Assembly (NCBI GenBank): GCA_029204225.1
Contig: MU832142.1
Coordinates: 21,081-85,080 of the forward strand
From: Diphasiastrum complanatum
Lineage: Eukaryota; Streptophyta; Lycopodiopsida; Lycopodiales; Lycopodiaceae
Reading direction: 5' to 3'
DNA length: 64,000 nucleotides
Part shown: positions 1-11,349 of the stretch, in pieces
Layout of the letters: each line of letters begins with the position of its first letter
Numbering within the stretch: the stretch's first letter is position 1
The notes under the pieces: model-generated
What the model was told of the DNA's origin: nothing
Seen by the model: the letters and a program-made list of their open reading frames with translations, nothing else
Database searches by the model: none
Position numbers and translations under genes: made by a program

Positions 1-331
1 AGCGTGTCAGCTGGACCCGACCTCTGTGAAACACCAGTGCGGGCCGTCCACCATCTACGGTTAAAATACACCGCCTTGGGTAAGCGTCACACTAGTCACA
101 CCCGTCGTCGCTACTGTCCAGCGAAATACCTAGACCCGACGGTCAGCGAAAATACCGTCGCTTAGCAAACAAAGCCGTGCGTATAACTTGCACCCCACGA
201 CAACATCATAGACAGTAAATCGGTTTCTAGCCCATGTAAGATTTTTACTAACTGTAAACCGAATTCAATGGGGAAAGAGATATTAGCAAGATCCTAACAC
301 GAATTAGTGATCAGAGGTTTTACGGAACTGG
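1..331. repeat. LTR-like direct repeat, copy 1
   Basis: This stretch recurs in the same orientation at about 3371-3702, with offset 3370-3371 and roughly 88-90% identity by eye. Both copies contain GACCTCTGTGAAACACC near the start and end near TTTTACGGAACT. After that they diverge. It may be the visible part of an LTR cut by the window edge. No TG...CA ends could be fixed, so the LTR identity is inference. Confidence 0.6.
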
Positions 332-3300
332 GAAATATGGATTCAGTGTCAAGGAGTCACAGAAACCCTAACGGCAAAGTTTGGGCAATTTATGGACAAT
401 TAACGAAATGTGTGGGCCAAGTGGTTACCCAACAGGCCAAAAACCCAGGCAAATGAGCAGTAGGCGCACGACCCTTGAAAAATCGAAGAAAGGCCAAAAA
501 CGAAGGTACCCAAAGAAAAAATGAAGGCCGCCTACTAAAAATACGGGTTGAAAAAGGGCCCCACCCAAAATTTGGATAATAAATGCCAAACCACCTTGGA
601 GGCTAAAAAATTTGGGAGATATACCCACTAGCCATTGACATTTTGGGCTTCTAGGGTGTACAAAAGGGGAAACTTGAATGGCCTCCGTAGCCTTTGACAA
701 AAATGGCATCTTGGCTAGTTTTGGAAGAGGGCCTTGAATGCACCACTCCCCCAATCTCTTATGGAGGCCACTAGGTGTACTATCAAATGGGTTGAGGACA
801 AATGGCAAAGAGGGCTTGAAGGGAATGAAAATTGGCAACGCCTCATTTTGAAGGAAGACACTTGGGATTTACTATAAAAGGAGGCCACTCTTTGTGTTAA
901 GAGATAGTTGGATGATGATGTGATAGTTTGATGTGATGTTGATATTTGCTAAGTTGAGAGTGAGAAGTCATTTGAGTTGGAAGTCATGTTGGTTGAGAGT
1001 CTTTTGGAGAGTTGGAAAAGAGTTAGTGAGTTGGAGTGTTGTTATCTTGTTCTAGTTCCATTCTCGTGTCTTGTATTGTGGGAGTTTTAAGTTGCTCAAT
1101 GCTAGTTGTTTTGTGAGAATGTTACAGGTTGATTCCACTTTGTGAATTGTTGTGTGAAAGTGATGTGAGTTGTGTTGTATTGTTGTTAGTAATGCTATGT
1201 TTGAGGATGGATGGAGAGTTTCAAGGATGAACGATGATTGTATATGGTGATCGTTTGAAGTGACTGTGGATTGCAATCTCTTGCTCAAGGTGTTGGATGG
1301 TGCTACCTCCATAGTTAGCAATGCTTGCTTATTTGTTAGTTGTTTGAAGAGTCATTGTTGGGTGGAAGTTGCTTGATTGCTTGAGGTGATCGTCTTTGCT
1401 CAATGAATGCTTGAAGATTCTTGCTTCATGAAGGAATAATGATATTGCCTTGTTGAGAGAATGAGGTTGTGACGATTTGATAGAGGATCTAGATTGAGAG
1501 TTGATGGTAGTATATGGATCACTTTGAGTGTGAGAGGCTTAGTGGGAAATGTATGGGTATTTGGCTTGCATGGTTTCTTTAAAGTAAATCTGCATTATGT
1601 CACTTGGAGTTTTGGATGAGTGAATGGTGTTGTGGCAAACACAAGAGGATGATGTTCAAAAGGCCATTCCTTTGTTGACAATAACCTCTTTGGTAATCCA
1701 CCAGTGAATTCGTGATAGACATATCATTGGTTATCTATCTTCGATAGGGAACACCTTACATGAAAGATTGCTACATATGGTGAGCAATGAGGTCTACAAA
1801 AGGCATCTGTACCTTGCCACAGGACTTTGGATATCTTTCATAGTTTGCTTGTGTTTTGCCACAGACTGGTGTGTCATCATTTTCCCTACAAATCCTCGCT
1901 ACCCTGCCTACGTTTTTTCAGGCTTTGTCTAGGTGTAAACCCTGGTTACAGCTCTCTAGCAGATCTGTTGCGGCCCTCTAAGCTGTGTCTGCAACCCTAA
2001 CATCTCGTTTATGGCCTCATCTCTCTGTTTGTGGCATGGATTCAGACCTGTTGTGGCCTCCACAGGCTACATGCGGCCCTGAATATCTGTCTGCGGCCCT
2101 CTGTCAAGCCTGCCTACGGATGTTTTGACCTGCCCTGTCTGTCTGTGGCTTGTTGTGGACCTGCACCTGCCTGCTTGTGAAAAAATCAGACTTCTACAAT
2201 CTCTCCGCGGCCACCTGCAGCCAGTACCAACCGGTTGCGGATTTTCGATGGCCGGTTATAGTCCAAAATCAACCTCTGATAGCCTGCCAATGAGCTAGAA
2301 CCCTGTTGCAGTTCCGCACCGCTGCCTGAGAAAAATCAGACCTGCTTGCGGCCTATTTCATCGGCAAATTCACATCTCATTGTCACAATAGAATTCCGGA
2401 AGGTTCTACCTTGTTGATCAACAAGTTTTCAAAAGCCAAGGCAAACGACAAGCGTCAAACGAGTTCTTGGACACAAAGGCAAAGAAAATGCAAAATGTGG
2501 TATGAAAAGCGCATTCATGACTAGTAGCTCCCCGAATTCCGATCCTAAGCTCACACTGAAGTATGGTTTTACTTCACCTCGGTCGATTTTTATAGACTTT
2601 ATTTTTCTGTACTTACTTGCTTTCCGTAGGAATACGCATACTTAAAATCCTAACTTGCATTCGGCTATTCAGTGAATGGTCTGTGTAGGATGCTGAGAAA
2701 TCATTTTGTATTGCGGTTAGAATTGTTACAAGAATCATAGTTGTAGCATACTAGTACTATGTGATGTGTTTGATACTTTAGAGCTTAATCATTTCAATGA
2801 TTCCACATCTACCATGTCCCTACCATGACATAACCATTTGCGAGTCTCTTCCTGAAAGAGCGGAAATTGAATTGTCATGTCTGTGTGTAAAGTGTCAGTT
2901 TTTCGTAGCCTTTGTCATTCCAAATCAAGTGACAGTTTCGTTTTCGCATGTATATGTATTACGAGCACCGGACTATCCTTGTGGGTTAGAATTTGGAAGG
3001 TGAGCTTATATTCTATCAAAGTAGGAAAACGGTTTTCTGATATCTGATAACTGGATTCTTGTATGTCGTGACTAGAATACCAGGAGCCTTAGCATTTTTT
3101 ACCTTTGTCGTTCTTCGTCAGTATTCAAAAAGCTTACTACATAGTCTAGTAGAGGAGGCAAGTGATTTCTGATAGTATACATCAGTACTATGAAACCAGC
3201 GTTTTTCACTATTAGAGCAGTTGTGTATTGCGGTTCGGTAGCATGATAAAATGTTTTTCTTCATAGTAAATGCATTTGGTTGTTGGTCGGTCTATAAACT

Positions 3301-3370
3301 AGTTGACATACAACATTATTGATAATTTGTGGAAATCGTCAAGTTGGAATCGTTTGTTCGTCATTTATGA
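332..3370. other. Non-coding interior between the direct repeats
   Basis: No ORF here resembles a known protein. The stretch has a TATA-like element near 873, a GT-rich part at 900-1560 with recurring GAGAGTT/GTTGGA words, and a GC-richer block at about 1930-2360 in which GCGGCC recurs. With the flanking direct repeats it could be a large non-autonomous retroelement (LARD-like), or a chance pair of repeat copies. Confidence 0.4.
873..880 (+). promoter_or_regulatory. TATA-like box
   Basis: The sequence ACTATAAAAGGAGGCC matches a plant TATA box of the kind seen in LTR U3/R regions. No coding region follows, so if functional it would belong to a retroelement. Confidence 0.3.
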
Positions 3371-3702
3371 AGTGTATCAACAGGATCCGACCTCTGTGAA
3401 ACACCAGAGCGGGTCGTCCACCAGCCGTGGTTGAAAAACACCACCTTGGTTAAAGCGTCGCACTAGTCACACCCGTCGTCGGTACTGTCTAGCGAAATAC
3501 CTAGACCCAACGGTCGGCAAAAATACCGCCGCTTAGCAAACAAAGCGGTGCGTATAACTTGCACCCCACGAGCACATCATAGACAGTAAATCGGTTTCCA
3601 GCTTATGTAAGATTTTTACTAACTGTAAGCCGAATTCAATGGGGAAAGAGATATTAGCAAGATCCTAACGCGAATTAGTGATCAGAAGTTTTACGGAACT
3701 AG
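3371..3702. repeat. LTR-like direct repeat, copy 2
   Basis: Second copy of the repeat at 1-331, same orientation. Identity is weakest in the first 20 bases and high from about 3389 onward. It ends at TACGGAACT, after which the two flanks are unrelated. Confidence 0.6.
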
Positions 3703-4549
3703 GACCCTAGAAAGCTAGTGAATCATTGCATCAAAAGTACTAGCACCCCCTCCTTACAGTCATACTTCTGAGAGCCTGGAATACTCTCATTGGCTCGGGA
3801 GCATGGGGTAACAAAGGAAGCCCCCAGGATTGGATGTGGCAGGACCTTCGTTACTCACATAGGGCATAGCCACCATCAGTAGTGGTGCCCCTTGACTTTT
3901 TTAGGACGTTTTGGCTGGACCAATCCCCTGCCGAAAATGGCCCTAACATTGGTGTGTCTGCCGGGAGGAATTTGATAATGGGCTATTGTTTGAAGGGGAT
4001 TATCTATACGTAGGGTTGTGAACTGTATGGATTAGCTGAATTTACTACTAGTGAAGACGAACCAGATTTTAGGTCAGTACTAGGGGTACAAGAAACGACT
4101 CTCTCAGAAGGTAGTACAAGGTCATATCCCTTGAAACTGATCAAAACCAATAGGGTGGTACTCAGAAGAAAAGTTGTCAAGAGGCGATTGTCTTCTAGGA
4201 CTATGAAGAGTAAGATTCATATGCATGATCTTACAAAAGAAGAAAATGTGGGCGAAAGGCCAAAGGCTACAAGCATACAAAGTCATGAATGGAGGGATGG
4301 GTTAGATCTATGTAGTTATGGGCTAGTCAATCGTGAAATTTTGAACAGAAAGACTGAAGATTCACAGATCAAAAAGCTTAAATGACCTCCTCACAATAGA
4401 CAAGACAAGACCAATGACAAAAGAACCCCACACAACTCAATAGGAACACTCAGTCTGATAAGCTGATAGCATTCGCATCTATTGTTAATCAACATGACCA
4501 AGCTGCACCTCTTGACAAGGATAGAGAAGGTAACTTAGACTATGCAGAA
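3703..4549 (+). other. Possible LTR end and retroelement leader, unassigned
   Basis: At about 3943-3970 the sequence CTAACATTGGTGTGTCTGC resembles the LTR/primer-binding junction of Tat/Ogre-like Ty3 elements, which use a TGGCGACTCT-type site. The match is loose. An open stretch of about 85 codons (4131-4385), rich in Lys and Arg, follows and resembles no family I know. No further evidence of a gene. Confidence 0.25.
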
Positions 4550-4579
4550 GTACATGACATCAAGTCGATTATGAAGATA

Positions 4580-5013
4580 TGCAATGTTGAGACTGCTTCT
4601 TCCCAAAAAGTCTTCGATAATCTTGCATGTAGAATCATGTTTTTCATACTTTCGACAAGTGTATGATTTTTACGTTCACCCATTCCATTTAGCTATGGAG
4701 AATAGCTAGTGGTATACGACATAAGAATGCCATGAGTTCTGCAGTAATCTTTGAATTCATTCAAAATAAATTCGCCTCCACCATCAGTCGGAATTGCCTT
4801 GATTTTTCTAGAAGTCTGATTCTCGACTTCTTGCTCGAATTTCTGAAAATACTTGAAGACTTTTGATTTCTGCTTCAAAAAATAGAATAGTGTCCTTCTC
4901 GAATAATCGTCGATGAAGGTCAAAAGTATTTTGCTCCCCTTGTCGAGAGAGTTTGCATGGTCACATATGTCCCTATGCACAATATCTAACATACCTTTGG
5001 ATGTGTGTTGCAA
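4580..5013 (-). pseudogene. copia integrase fragment (copy A)
   Basis: The frame from 5013 to 4693 reads as the integrase core: VHRDIC with the first catalytic Asp, then FIDDYSRRT, then TDGGGEF with the second catalytic Asp. At 4693 a TAG stands where the family has Gln. Beyond it GMGERKNHTLVES continues, carrying the catalytic Glu, down to about 4580. The triad survives, but the stop codon and the missing polymerase make the copy dead. Confidence 0.8.
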
Positions 5014-5999
5014 ATCAGACTTGAAAGGAGTTCTAACATGCTTGGCTAGAATACAACTTCAAGAAACTGTCCGGTCTGAAATATTGCTGCAGTTGAGATC
5101 TTGAACAATTTTTTTCACTAACATATTTCAAAGACATGTAAAATTGACATGACCCATTCTGTAATGGCTCAGTAAATCTCTATTTTTCAAAGTAGAAGTA
5201 GATAGAGCTTGAACAGTCAAAACATTGAAATGACTAAGATTACAAAGATTGCCTTGTCTCTTTCCGAGTGGAAGTACCTAATATCGAACAAGTATTAGAA
5301 TCAAATTCGACTTTATGGCCCAAATAAGCAATTCTATTGATAGAAAGTAGAATTTTTGGTAGGATTTGAAATATGAAAAACATTTGGAATGAAAGTAGTA
5401 CCATTTCAAAATTGCAATTTGATAGTGCCAATACCATCAATACTGTAAATCATGCTATCGCCCAATGAGACATACTTCTGAAGCTTCTTTGTCAAAGTTT
5501 TTCGAACTTTCTGCTGCAAAAGCATACTATTGTTGTTGTTTTTTTTATTTGAAAATTCGACAATCCTCCAACAAATGTTCGGTTCATTTGCAATAACTGC
5601 AAAACAATTTCGATTTTGATGAAGCTGAATTCGAATTTGCACCTTGTTCTGAATTCGAACTATTATTTGACTTTCGTACTTTTTGTACATTCTTTGACTT
5701 CTTCTTCTTATCAAATTTCTTCGAATATTTTTTTTTTGATTCTAGTGTCGAATGAAAGAATGAAGATCCATTTCTTCGGATCTCTTCCTGCGGTAGCATA
5801 GACAAAACGCGTGCTAATGTAAGACCCTGCTGAGTAGAAATAATGATTACCCAATTTTTGTAGGTGTCAAGAAGGCTCGATAAGAGAGTCATGATGACAT
5901 CTGCATTGTTGATTTCTATGCCACTTGCAAACATCTACTCAAAAAGATTGTTGAAGTTGTTCACATGATTCATATTTGAATCTGAATTAGCCATTTTGA

Positions 6000-6294
6000 A
6001 TGAGAAAAACTTCTTTCTCAGATGAAGTTTGATGGTCACGTCTCTAATGTCATATAGAGTGCTTAGAATATTCCAAGCTTGTAACAAAGTTCGAGTGCTT
6101 CAAAGATGACTGATATGATTATCTCTAATATTGAGAGCGACAATGGCCGCCGGATTTGCAATAGGCTTAATCTTATTACTTTTGACAACTTCCCAAAGCT
6201 CTTTCATATATATGATCACCCTCATTTTGAATTTCCATAAGTGATAGTTGTCGCCATCCAACTTTTCGATAGAATTTGAAGATGACGCATCCAT
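6000..6294 (-). pseudogene. copia gag fragment (copy A)
   Basis: From the ATG at 6294 the reading frame gives a copia gag N-terminus. It carries the typical LDGDNYHLWKFKMR motif, which in this family sits near residue 15, followed by LWEVV. The frame is lost after about 65 codons, and the downstream gag (DIRDVTIKLH-type region) continues in another frame. Nearly the same N-terminus occurs in copy B on the plus strand. Not functional. Confidence 0.8.
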
Positions 6295-6368
6295 TGTAGA
6301 CAAATTCGATATTGAAAATGTGGCAATGAATATGAACGCTTTGAACTAGTTACCAAAGCTATAATGTA

Positions 6369-6380
6369 GCTCTGATACCA
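6369..6380 (-). promoter_or_regulatory. Primer-binding site of copia A
   Basis: Read on the minus strand this is TGGTATCAGAGC, the classic complement of initiator-tRNA-Met used by plant copia elements. It lies directly next to an LTR end in ...TTCAACA. Confidence 0.85.
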
Positions 6381-6815
6381 TGTTGAAAAATAAGTTGCAT
6401 ATGAGTCGAATAACTATTCGACGATGATAGCTCAAATGACTGTTCGATACTGATAGTTCGATATTTGATAATGGAAACAATAGTTAATGTAATAACAAAA
6501 AATAATTTCGATACTAACGTGGTTTTATTATCATTTACAAGTACGAAAAAGAACGATAGAGAAAGATTATTTCATTGTCAATTATCAGAATTTAGATCAT
6601 AATAGCATGAATAACAAACAGTAGAACAAGTCAAGTTATGTGATGAATTGTTGAATGCAGTAGTACTGTTGAATAACCAAAAAATATATCTGTTGTCTAC
6701 TTTGATTGCACTAAAATAATTGTGCATCTAATCCTTTTACAAATTTCGTCCTTACACAAGTTGTAATCGCAATAGCTTATTAATGATCAATCTACGCCTA
6801 CGGCGGAACAGAGAG
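6381..6815 (-). repeat. LTR of copia A (minus orientation)
   Basis: On the plus strand it starts TGTTGAAAAATAAG, i.e. the LTR ends ...TTCAACA on its own strand. Its reverse complement aligns with the LTR of copy B (about 17890-18363). Shared landmarks include the TTCCGCC..AGGC block, AATAAGCTAT and the CTTAT..TTCAACA end. The outer end is uncertain. The similarity fades near 6815, so the U3 start and TATA box seem to be missing. Confidence 0.75.
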
Positions 6816-7442
6816 AATTTTGCTGGGTGACTCACAGATCCAAGAGTGCCCCTTACTTACATTTTGGCATTTGTGTAGGCTTACGGTCCTTTGGCAGATA
6901 TGGTTGACGCAAAATCGATAGATTTTTGATGGCTCTTCCTCCCTGCTCTCGACGGTGGCCTGCTTTGTGGCTTGCTATGTATTTTTGTATTGCTATTTAG
7001 TTGTATTGGACTGCCTCCATGCGTGGTGTGCGAATAGTCCTATTTTCTTCCTATTGTATAGTAGTGCACCCTTACAAGTTTTACACGACTTTGGGCCTCG
7101 ACCTCGGGTTGCCGTTTACTCTTTGTATTTGTACATTTGTGAAAGCTTTGCAAAAAAAATCTTTGGTTTCCAATTCACCTCAAAACTTGAATGCCCCAAA
7201 AGGTTAAATACACACAATATTGATTATGCATGCACTTTGACTAAGATTTGATCAATGCACTCCTTAGTCCTTAACCTACACTTACACCTATCACCATGGC
7301 TTCTAGGTTAATCTCATCCTATTCTCCAAACACCAACCCATGTTTTGGCGATCCTCTCACTTTTAGTTTCCCCCATTCCTCCACTAGACCTTCTTTTCTT
7401 TTTGGTTCCTCAACTATCTGACTCTTCACTTATTGTCTCTAT
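6816..7442. other. Upstream region of the PPR gene
   Basis: No coding similarity was found. The last 180 bases are C/T-rich (CTCATCC, TTCCTCCACTAGACC), as in many plant leaders. No single TATA box stands out. It presumably holds the promoter and 5' UTR of the PPR gene. Confidence 0.35.
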
Positions 7443-9899
7443 ATGTCTTCACTTATTGTCTCTTACTTATCTATCGATCGATGTATCTGCTCAAACATTC
7501 GCTCGGCTTTGCAGGTTTCTATACTGTCGATAGCTCTGCCTTCAGATGCTTCCATATCTGTTAATTCCTGGATGGCTGCTACTCGCATCCACATCATTTG
7601 TTGTAGATGGATCAAGCCAACATTTCCTCTAACAGGATCAGGAAACTGCAGCGCCCAAGTTATGAATAGGAAGCAGAGTCCATGGTCTGGGGGTGTCTCC
7701 TCTTTTCACTGTCTACAAGCAGATAAGATCGCTCCTACAGTAGGGCCTGCAAGTATTTTGCCTTATAACGCGGTGTGTGAGCAGGTGAGGGGGTTGTACA
7801 AACAAGGAAAGCTAGAAAAGGCTCTGGAGGTTTTGCAACTGCCCAACAAGGAATACATCAGTGCAGTCTCTGCAGCGTATGTGCATCTTCTGCAGCAGTG
7901 TGTAGTAATGCAATCGCTTCCAGACGGTAGGAGAATTCATGCACATATTGTTGATTCCAGATTGGAATCGAACGTGCATGTGGCTAATACTCTTCTGGTC
8001 ATGTATTTGAAGTGTGGGGGTTTGGAAATTGCAAGAGAATTTTTCGATAGAATGCTTATGAGAGATGTGATCTCTTGGAACTTGATCATGCAAGGTTATG
8101 CCAAGAGCGGATGTGGTGAGGAGGCATTAAGACTTTGGAAGCTAATGAGACAAGAGGGATTGAAGCCTAGCAGGGTAACATTTCTCGTTGCCCTTAACTC
8201 CTGTGCCATACTTTCTGCCCTGGATCAGGGGAAACAGGTTCATGCTGACGTTGTAGATGCTGGACTTGAGTCTGATATTTTTGTAGGAAGCGCCTTGGTT
8301 GATATGTATGGAAAGTGTGGTAGTTTGCTACATGCTTGTCATGTTTTTGGTAGAATGCCTGAAAAAAATGTGGTCTCTTGGACTGCAATGATTGCAGGAT
8401 ATGCTAGACATGGAAGGGGCGAAGAGGCATTGACATTGTTCAAGCGAATGAAGCAGGAGGGTTTGAAACCTAACAGAGTGACATTTGCTGTTGTTTTGAA
8501 TGCGTGTGCTCGCATTGGAGCCTTGGCACATGGAAAGAAAGTTCACAGGGAGGCCATTGAAGCTGGCCTTGATAAGGATCTTATGGTAGGTAATGCCCTT
8601 GTGGACATGTATGCAAAGTGTGAAAGTTTAGTCGACGCTCGGCGAGTTTTTGATGGAATGCATAAACGGGATTCTATTTCATGGAATTCTTTGATTGCAG
8701 GATATGGAAAGCAAAGCAATAGCGAGGAGGCCTTGAAACTCAGCTCTCAGATGAAGCAGCAGGGCTTTAAATTCACTGGAGTCACATTTGTGTGCATCCT
8801 TACTGCATGTGCAAACCTTGCCTTGTTTGAACTAGGAAAGAGGATTCATGCCGACATTATAAAAGCTGAATTGGAGTCAAATGTCTTTGTAGGTGCTGCC
8901 CTCATTGACATGTATGCGAAGGGTGCCAGCTTGGTGCATGCTCGTGAGGTCTTTGAGAAAATGCCCAAAGGGGATGTAGTCTCTTGGACTGCCATGATTG
9001 CAGGATATGCCATGCATGGAAATCGCTTGGAATGCTTTAAACTTTTCAGACAGATGCAGGAGCAAGGACTAAAGCCGAATGAAGTTACCTTTGTTAGCAT
9101 TCTTTCTATATGCGGTCACTTGGGCCTCGTAGATGAAGGATATAGGTACTATAATTTGATGACGCAGCATTACTGCCTAGCACCGACAAAAACACATAGT
9201 GTCTGCATGGTTGACCTCCTTGGCAGAGCTGGCAAGTTCACTGAAGCAGTCGCATTCATAACACAAATGCCAGTTACTCCTGATGCTTCTGTTTGGATGG
9301 CTTTGCTTGGTGCTTGCAAGATTCATGGCAACGTGGAGTTAGCTGAGATCAGCACAATGCACATCCTTGAGCTGGAACCCCAACTTCCTGCAGCCTATGT
9401 GCTGCTTTCGAATGTTTACGCGGTAGCTGGGAGATGGAGCCGAAATCTTTCTGTAAGGAAAACAATGGAGGAGAGAGGGGTGAAGAAAGAGGCTGGATGC
9501 TGTTGGATTGAGGTAAACAACACACTTCATGCCTTTGTTGTAGATGACAGGTCTCATCCTTGGAGTGGAGAAATTTACAAAGAGCTGGAACAATTGTCTA
9601 AGCAGATGAAAGAGGCTGGCTATGTTCCTGATATGCGGTTTGTACTACATGATGTTGAAGAGCAGCAGCAGGAACGGACTCTAAGCCACCATAGCGAGAA
9701 GCTTGCCATTGTGTTTGGTCTGATTAGCACTCCACCTGGGAGCCCCATCCGAATTGTGAAAAACCTTAGGATGTGTGGCGATTGCCATTCGGCTACCAAA
9801 TTTATCTCAAAAATCTGCAAAAGGCAGATCATTGCAAGAGATGCTCATCGCTTTCACCACTTCAGCGATGGTTTATGTTCTTGTCAGGATTACTGGTGA
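7443..9899 (+). CDS. PPR-DYW protein (PLS class), predicted organellar RNA-editing factor
   Basis: A single uninterrupted frame of 818 codons. After an Arg/Ser-rich leader (residues 1-135) come about 14 pentatricopeptide repeats arranged as P-L-S triads (about 140-605), with the usual RDVISWN, VVSWTAMIAGYA and VTFVSIL segments. E1 (about 610-650) and E2 (about 655-720) follow, then a complete DYW deaminase domain from GYVPD near 725 to the last residue. The deaminase keeps HSE (750-752), CGDCH (778-782) and the terminal CSCQDYW. Such proteins bind organellar transcripts and deaminate C to U, which fits an organellar target peptide. The ATG at 7443 is the first in frame, but the one at 7572 (MAATRIHI) gives a more typical transit peptide and may be the true start. 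One triad has MYAKGAS in place of the usual MYAKCGS. The target site cannot be read from sequence alone. Confidence 0.93.
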   Translation: MSSLIVSYLSIDRCICSNIRSALQVSILSIALPSDASISVNSWMAATRIHIICCRWIKPTFPLTGSGNCSAQVMNRKQSPWSGGVSSFHCLQADKIAPTVGPASILPYNAVCEQVRGLYKQGKLEKALEVLQLPNKEYISAVSAAYVHLLQQCVVMQSLPDGRRIHAHIVDSRLESNVHVANTLLVMYLKCGGLEIAREFFDRMLMRDVISWNLIMQGYAKSGCGEEALRLWKLMRQEGLKPSRVTFLVALNSCAILSALDQGKQVHADVVDAGLESDIFVGSALVDMYGKCGSLLHACHVFGRMPEKNVVSWTAMIAGYARHGRGEEALTLFKRMKQEGLKPNRVTFAVVLNACARIGALAHGKKVHREAIEAGLDKDLMVGNALVDMYAKCESLVDARRVFDGMHKRDSISWNSLIAGYGKQSNSEEALKLSSQMKQQGFKFTGVTFVCILTACANLALFELGKRIHADIIKAELESNVFVGAALIDMYAKGASLVHAREVFEKMPKGDVVSWTAMIAGYAMHGNRLECFKLFRQMQEQGLKPNEVTFVSILSICGHLGLVDEGYRYYNLMTQHYCLAPTKTHSVCMVDLLGRAGKFTEAVAFITQMPVTPDASVWMALLGACKIHGNVELAEISTMHILELEPQLPAAYVLLSNVYAVAGRWSRNLSVRKTMEERGVKKEAGCCWIEVNNTLHAFVVDDRSHPWSGEIYKELEQLSKQMKEAGYVPDMRFVLHDVEEQQQERTLSHHSEKLAIVFGLISTPPGSPIRIVKNLRMCGDCHSATKFISKICKRQIIARDAHRFHHFSDGLCSCQDYW

Positions 9900-10854
9900 T
9901 TGTATTTTATCTATACAAGTTTTTTATCCTTGAGATAGGTTTCAGCCTCTGACTTTAGCTCAAACCTTTGTATTGAAAGTCACTGTATATTGCTCTCTGC
10001 ATGTAGTAGATCTCTGCAACACATTAAAGCTCATCTTTGTTTTTAGTTTGGCAAAATGTTTAGTTACCTCAATTTTTTTTGTTATTAGCAGTTTGAACGT
10101 CAACTTTGAACTGCAAACTGTACCTATGACTTCTATCGATCAAGAAGAGTCAATTATCCAGAGTCTTGAGTAAAGCAGCACAAAGAACACCTATGTAGCG
10201 ATTCAAATAACAAAAAAAATAGCAAACAGACATCCAGCCAAGAAAAATGATGAGAACAAGCTAATACTTGCTAAAAAGTGGTGTATGCCAGCTACGAATT
10301 GGATCTACATTGTCCATGCTATGGAGCAAGCTCTTGACAATTAGCCAACTCAATGAGGACCATCAGGAATAGTTCCCAAAAGATTAGAATCACAATCTCA
10401 ATCAATTCAATCTGCTTCTGGAAGATCTAAATTGAACTATTATAGATTAAAAAAAAAAAATTAGAATTTGTAGTTTTCAAGATCTTTAGCCCTAGATAAC
10501 GAAAATTCACATTGGAAAGACAATTTTGTGTAATGGAGATTTGACTGGATTTTGATCCCAAGGGCAGTTTATGTATGTAAGTTAGATTGTTAGAAGATTT
10601 GAGTTGATTCATGTCAAGCGATGTATGGATTTAAATCGTTTAGGGTTTACATAGGTAATTTAACTATTAGACCGCTGGAATATCTGAATCAATTTAGCCT
10701 GTAAAGTAAGTTTGCCAGAAGGTTAGAATTTTAGAAGATTCAAATCAATTAGGATTTATTGTGTTACTAGTCAGTGGTCTATAACTATGCTCCCACTCTC
10801 AAAAATACAATGAATGAAAAGCATTGAAGGAGGCATTTACCATATGCTTGAAGA
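9900..10854. other. Intergenic, no gene seen
   Basis: AT-rich sequence following the PPR stop codon. The first 100-200 bases probably hold the PPR 3' UTR. No clear polyadenylation signal, repeat or coding similarity was identified. Confidence 0.4.
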
Positions 10855-10995
10855 GTTTTCCACAGTCAGTGATAGAGCAATATGCATACATGTGAAATGC
10901 TAGTCCTTGCCTGAGGAATTGAGTTATTGATCTGCATTCGTGTTTGTAACGAAGATATATGTTTCTAACATATTCGTGAACTATTTGAGTTCTTT
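10855..10995. repeat. 141-bp direct repeat, left copy
   Basis: Starts GTTTTCCACAGTCAGTGATA and ends ACTATTTGAGTTCTT. It repeats at 12674-12813 in the same orientation at about 91% identity (12-13 differences by eye). The pair brackets a gag-like reading frame, so it may be part of a pair of LTRs. Confidence 0.7.
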
Positions 10996-11349
10996 AACCA
11001 TGATTGGACTTTAGTTGTTGAGCACTTCTGTCTAGAACACAACAGTTTAAGAATAAGATTAACTATATGTCTATTCGTACATGTCTGCATCGAACATAAC
11101 ACAAATCCTTGCTGACAACTTAATTAGCCAGAGTGTAGTTCATTCGTACTACTCTGATAACATTTCACTTATAGAAAGCTTTTCATTCGGTTCGATAGAG
11201 AAAGATTGTTGTCCTGAATTTGTCATCATCACACACCCACAACAAAAGTAATACTGGTTACTTATTAAATGTCTGTTCACAACCAGATTAACACACGACT
11301 CCATTTCATTCGAACTAAGTCAGGACTGTACCAATTAAACAGCTTTTAA

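Larger units (their letters stand above)
4550..6380 (-). mobile_element. Ty1/copia retrotransposon A, truncated
   Basis: This is the decayed interior of a copia element read on the minus strand. From high to low coordinate: primer-binding site (6369-6380), gag from an ATG at 6294, a middle part near 5584-5934 with a Lys/Ser-rich spacer and a CSYC zinc-knuckle start, a protease/pre-integrase piece (5240-5440), and integrase (about 4580-5013). Frameshifts and stops break every part. The protease DSGAT motif is not visible, and RT and RNase H are missing because the copy stops near 4550. Gag matches copy B at 18436. Confidence 0.85.

Noticed and set aside
425-838. 137-codon hydrophobic frame on the minus strand
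   Set aside because: Lies in the non-coding interior of the repeat pair; composition-driven, no motif.
4131-4385. 84-codon basic frame after a possible Ty3 LTR end
   Set aside because: No zinc knuckle or other gag mark; not enough to call a gene.
7812-9832. Several minus-strand frames opposite the PPR gene
   Set aside because: Shadows of the PPR coding sequence.
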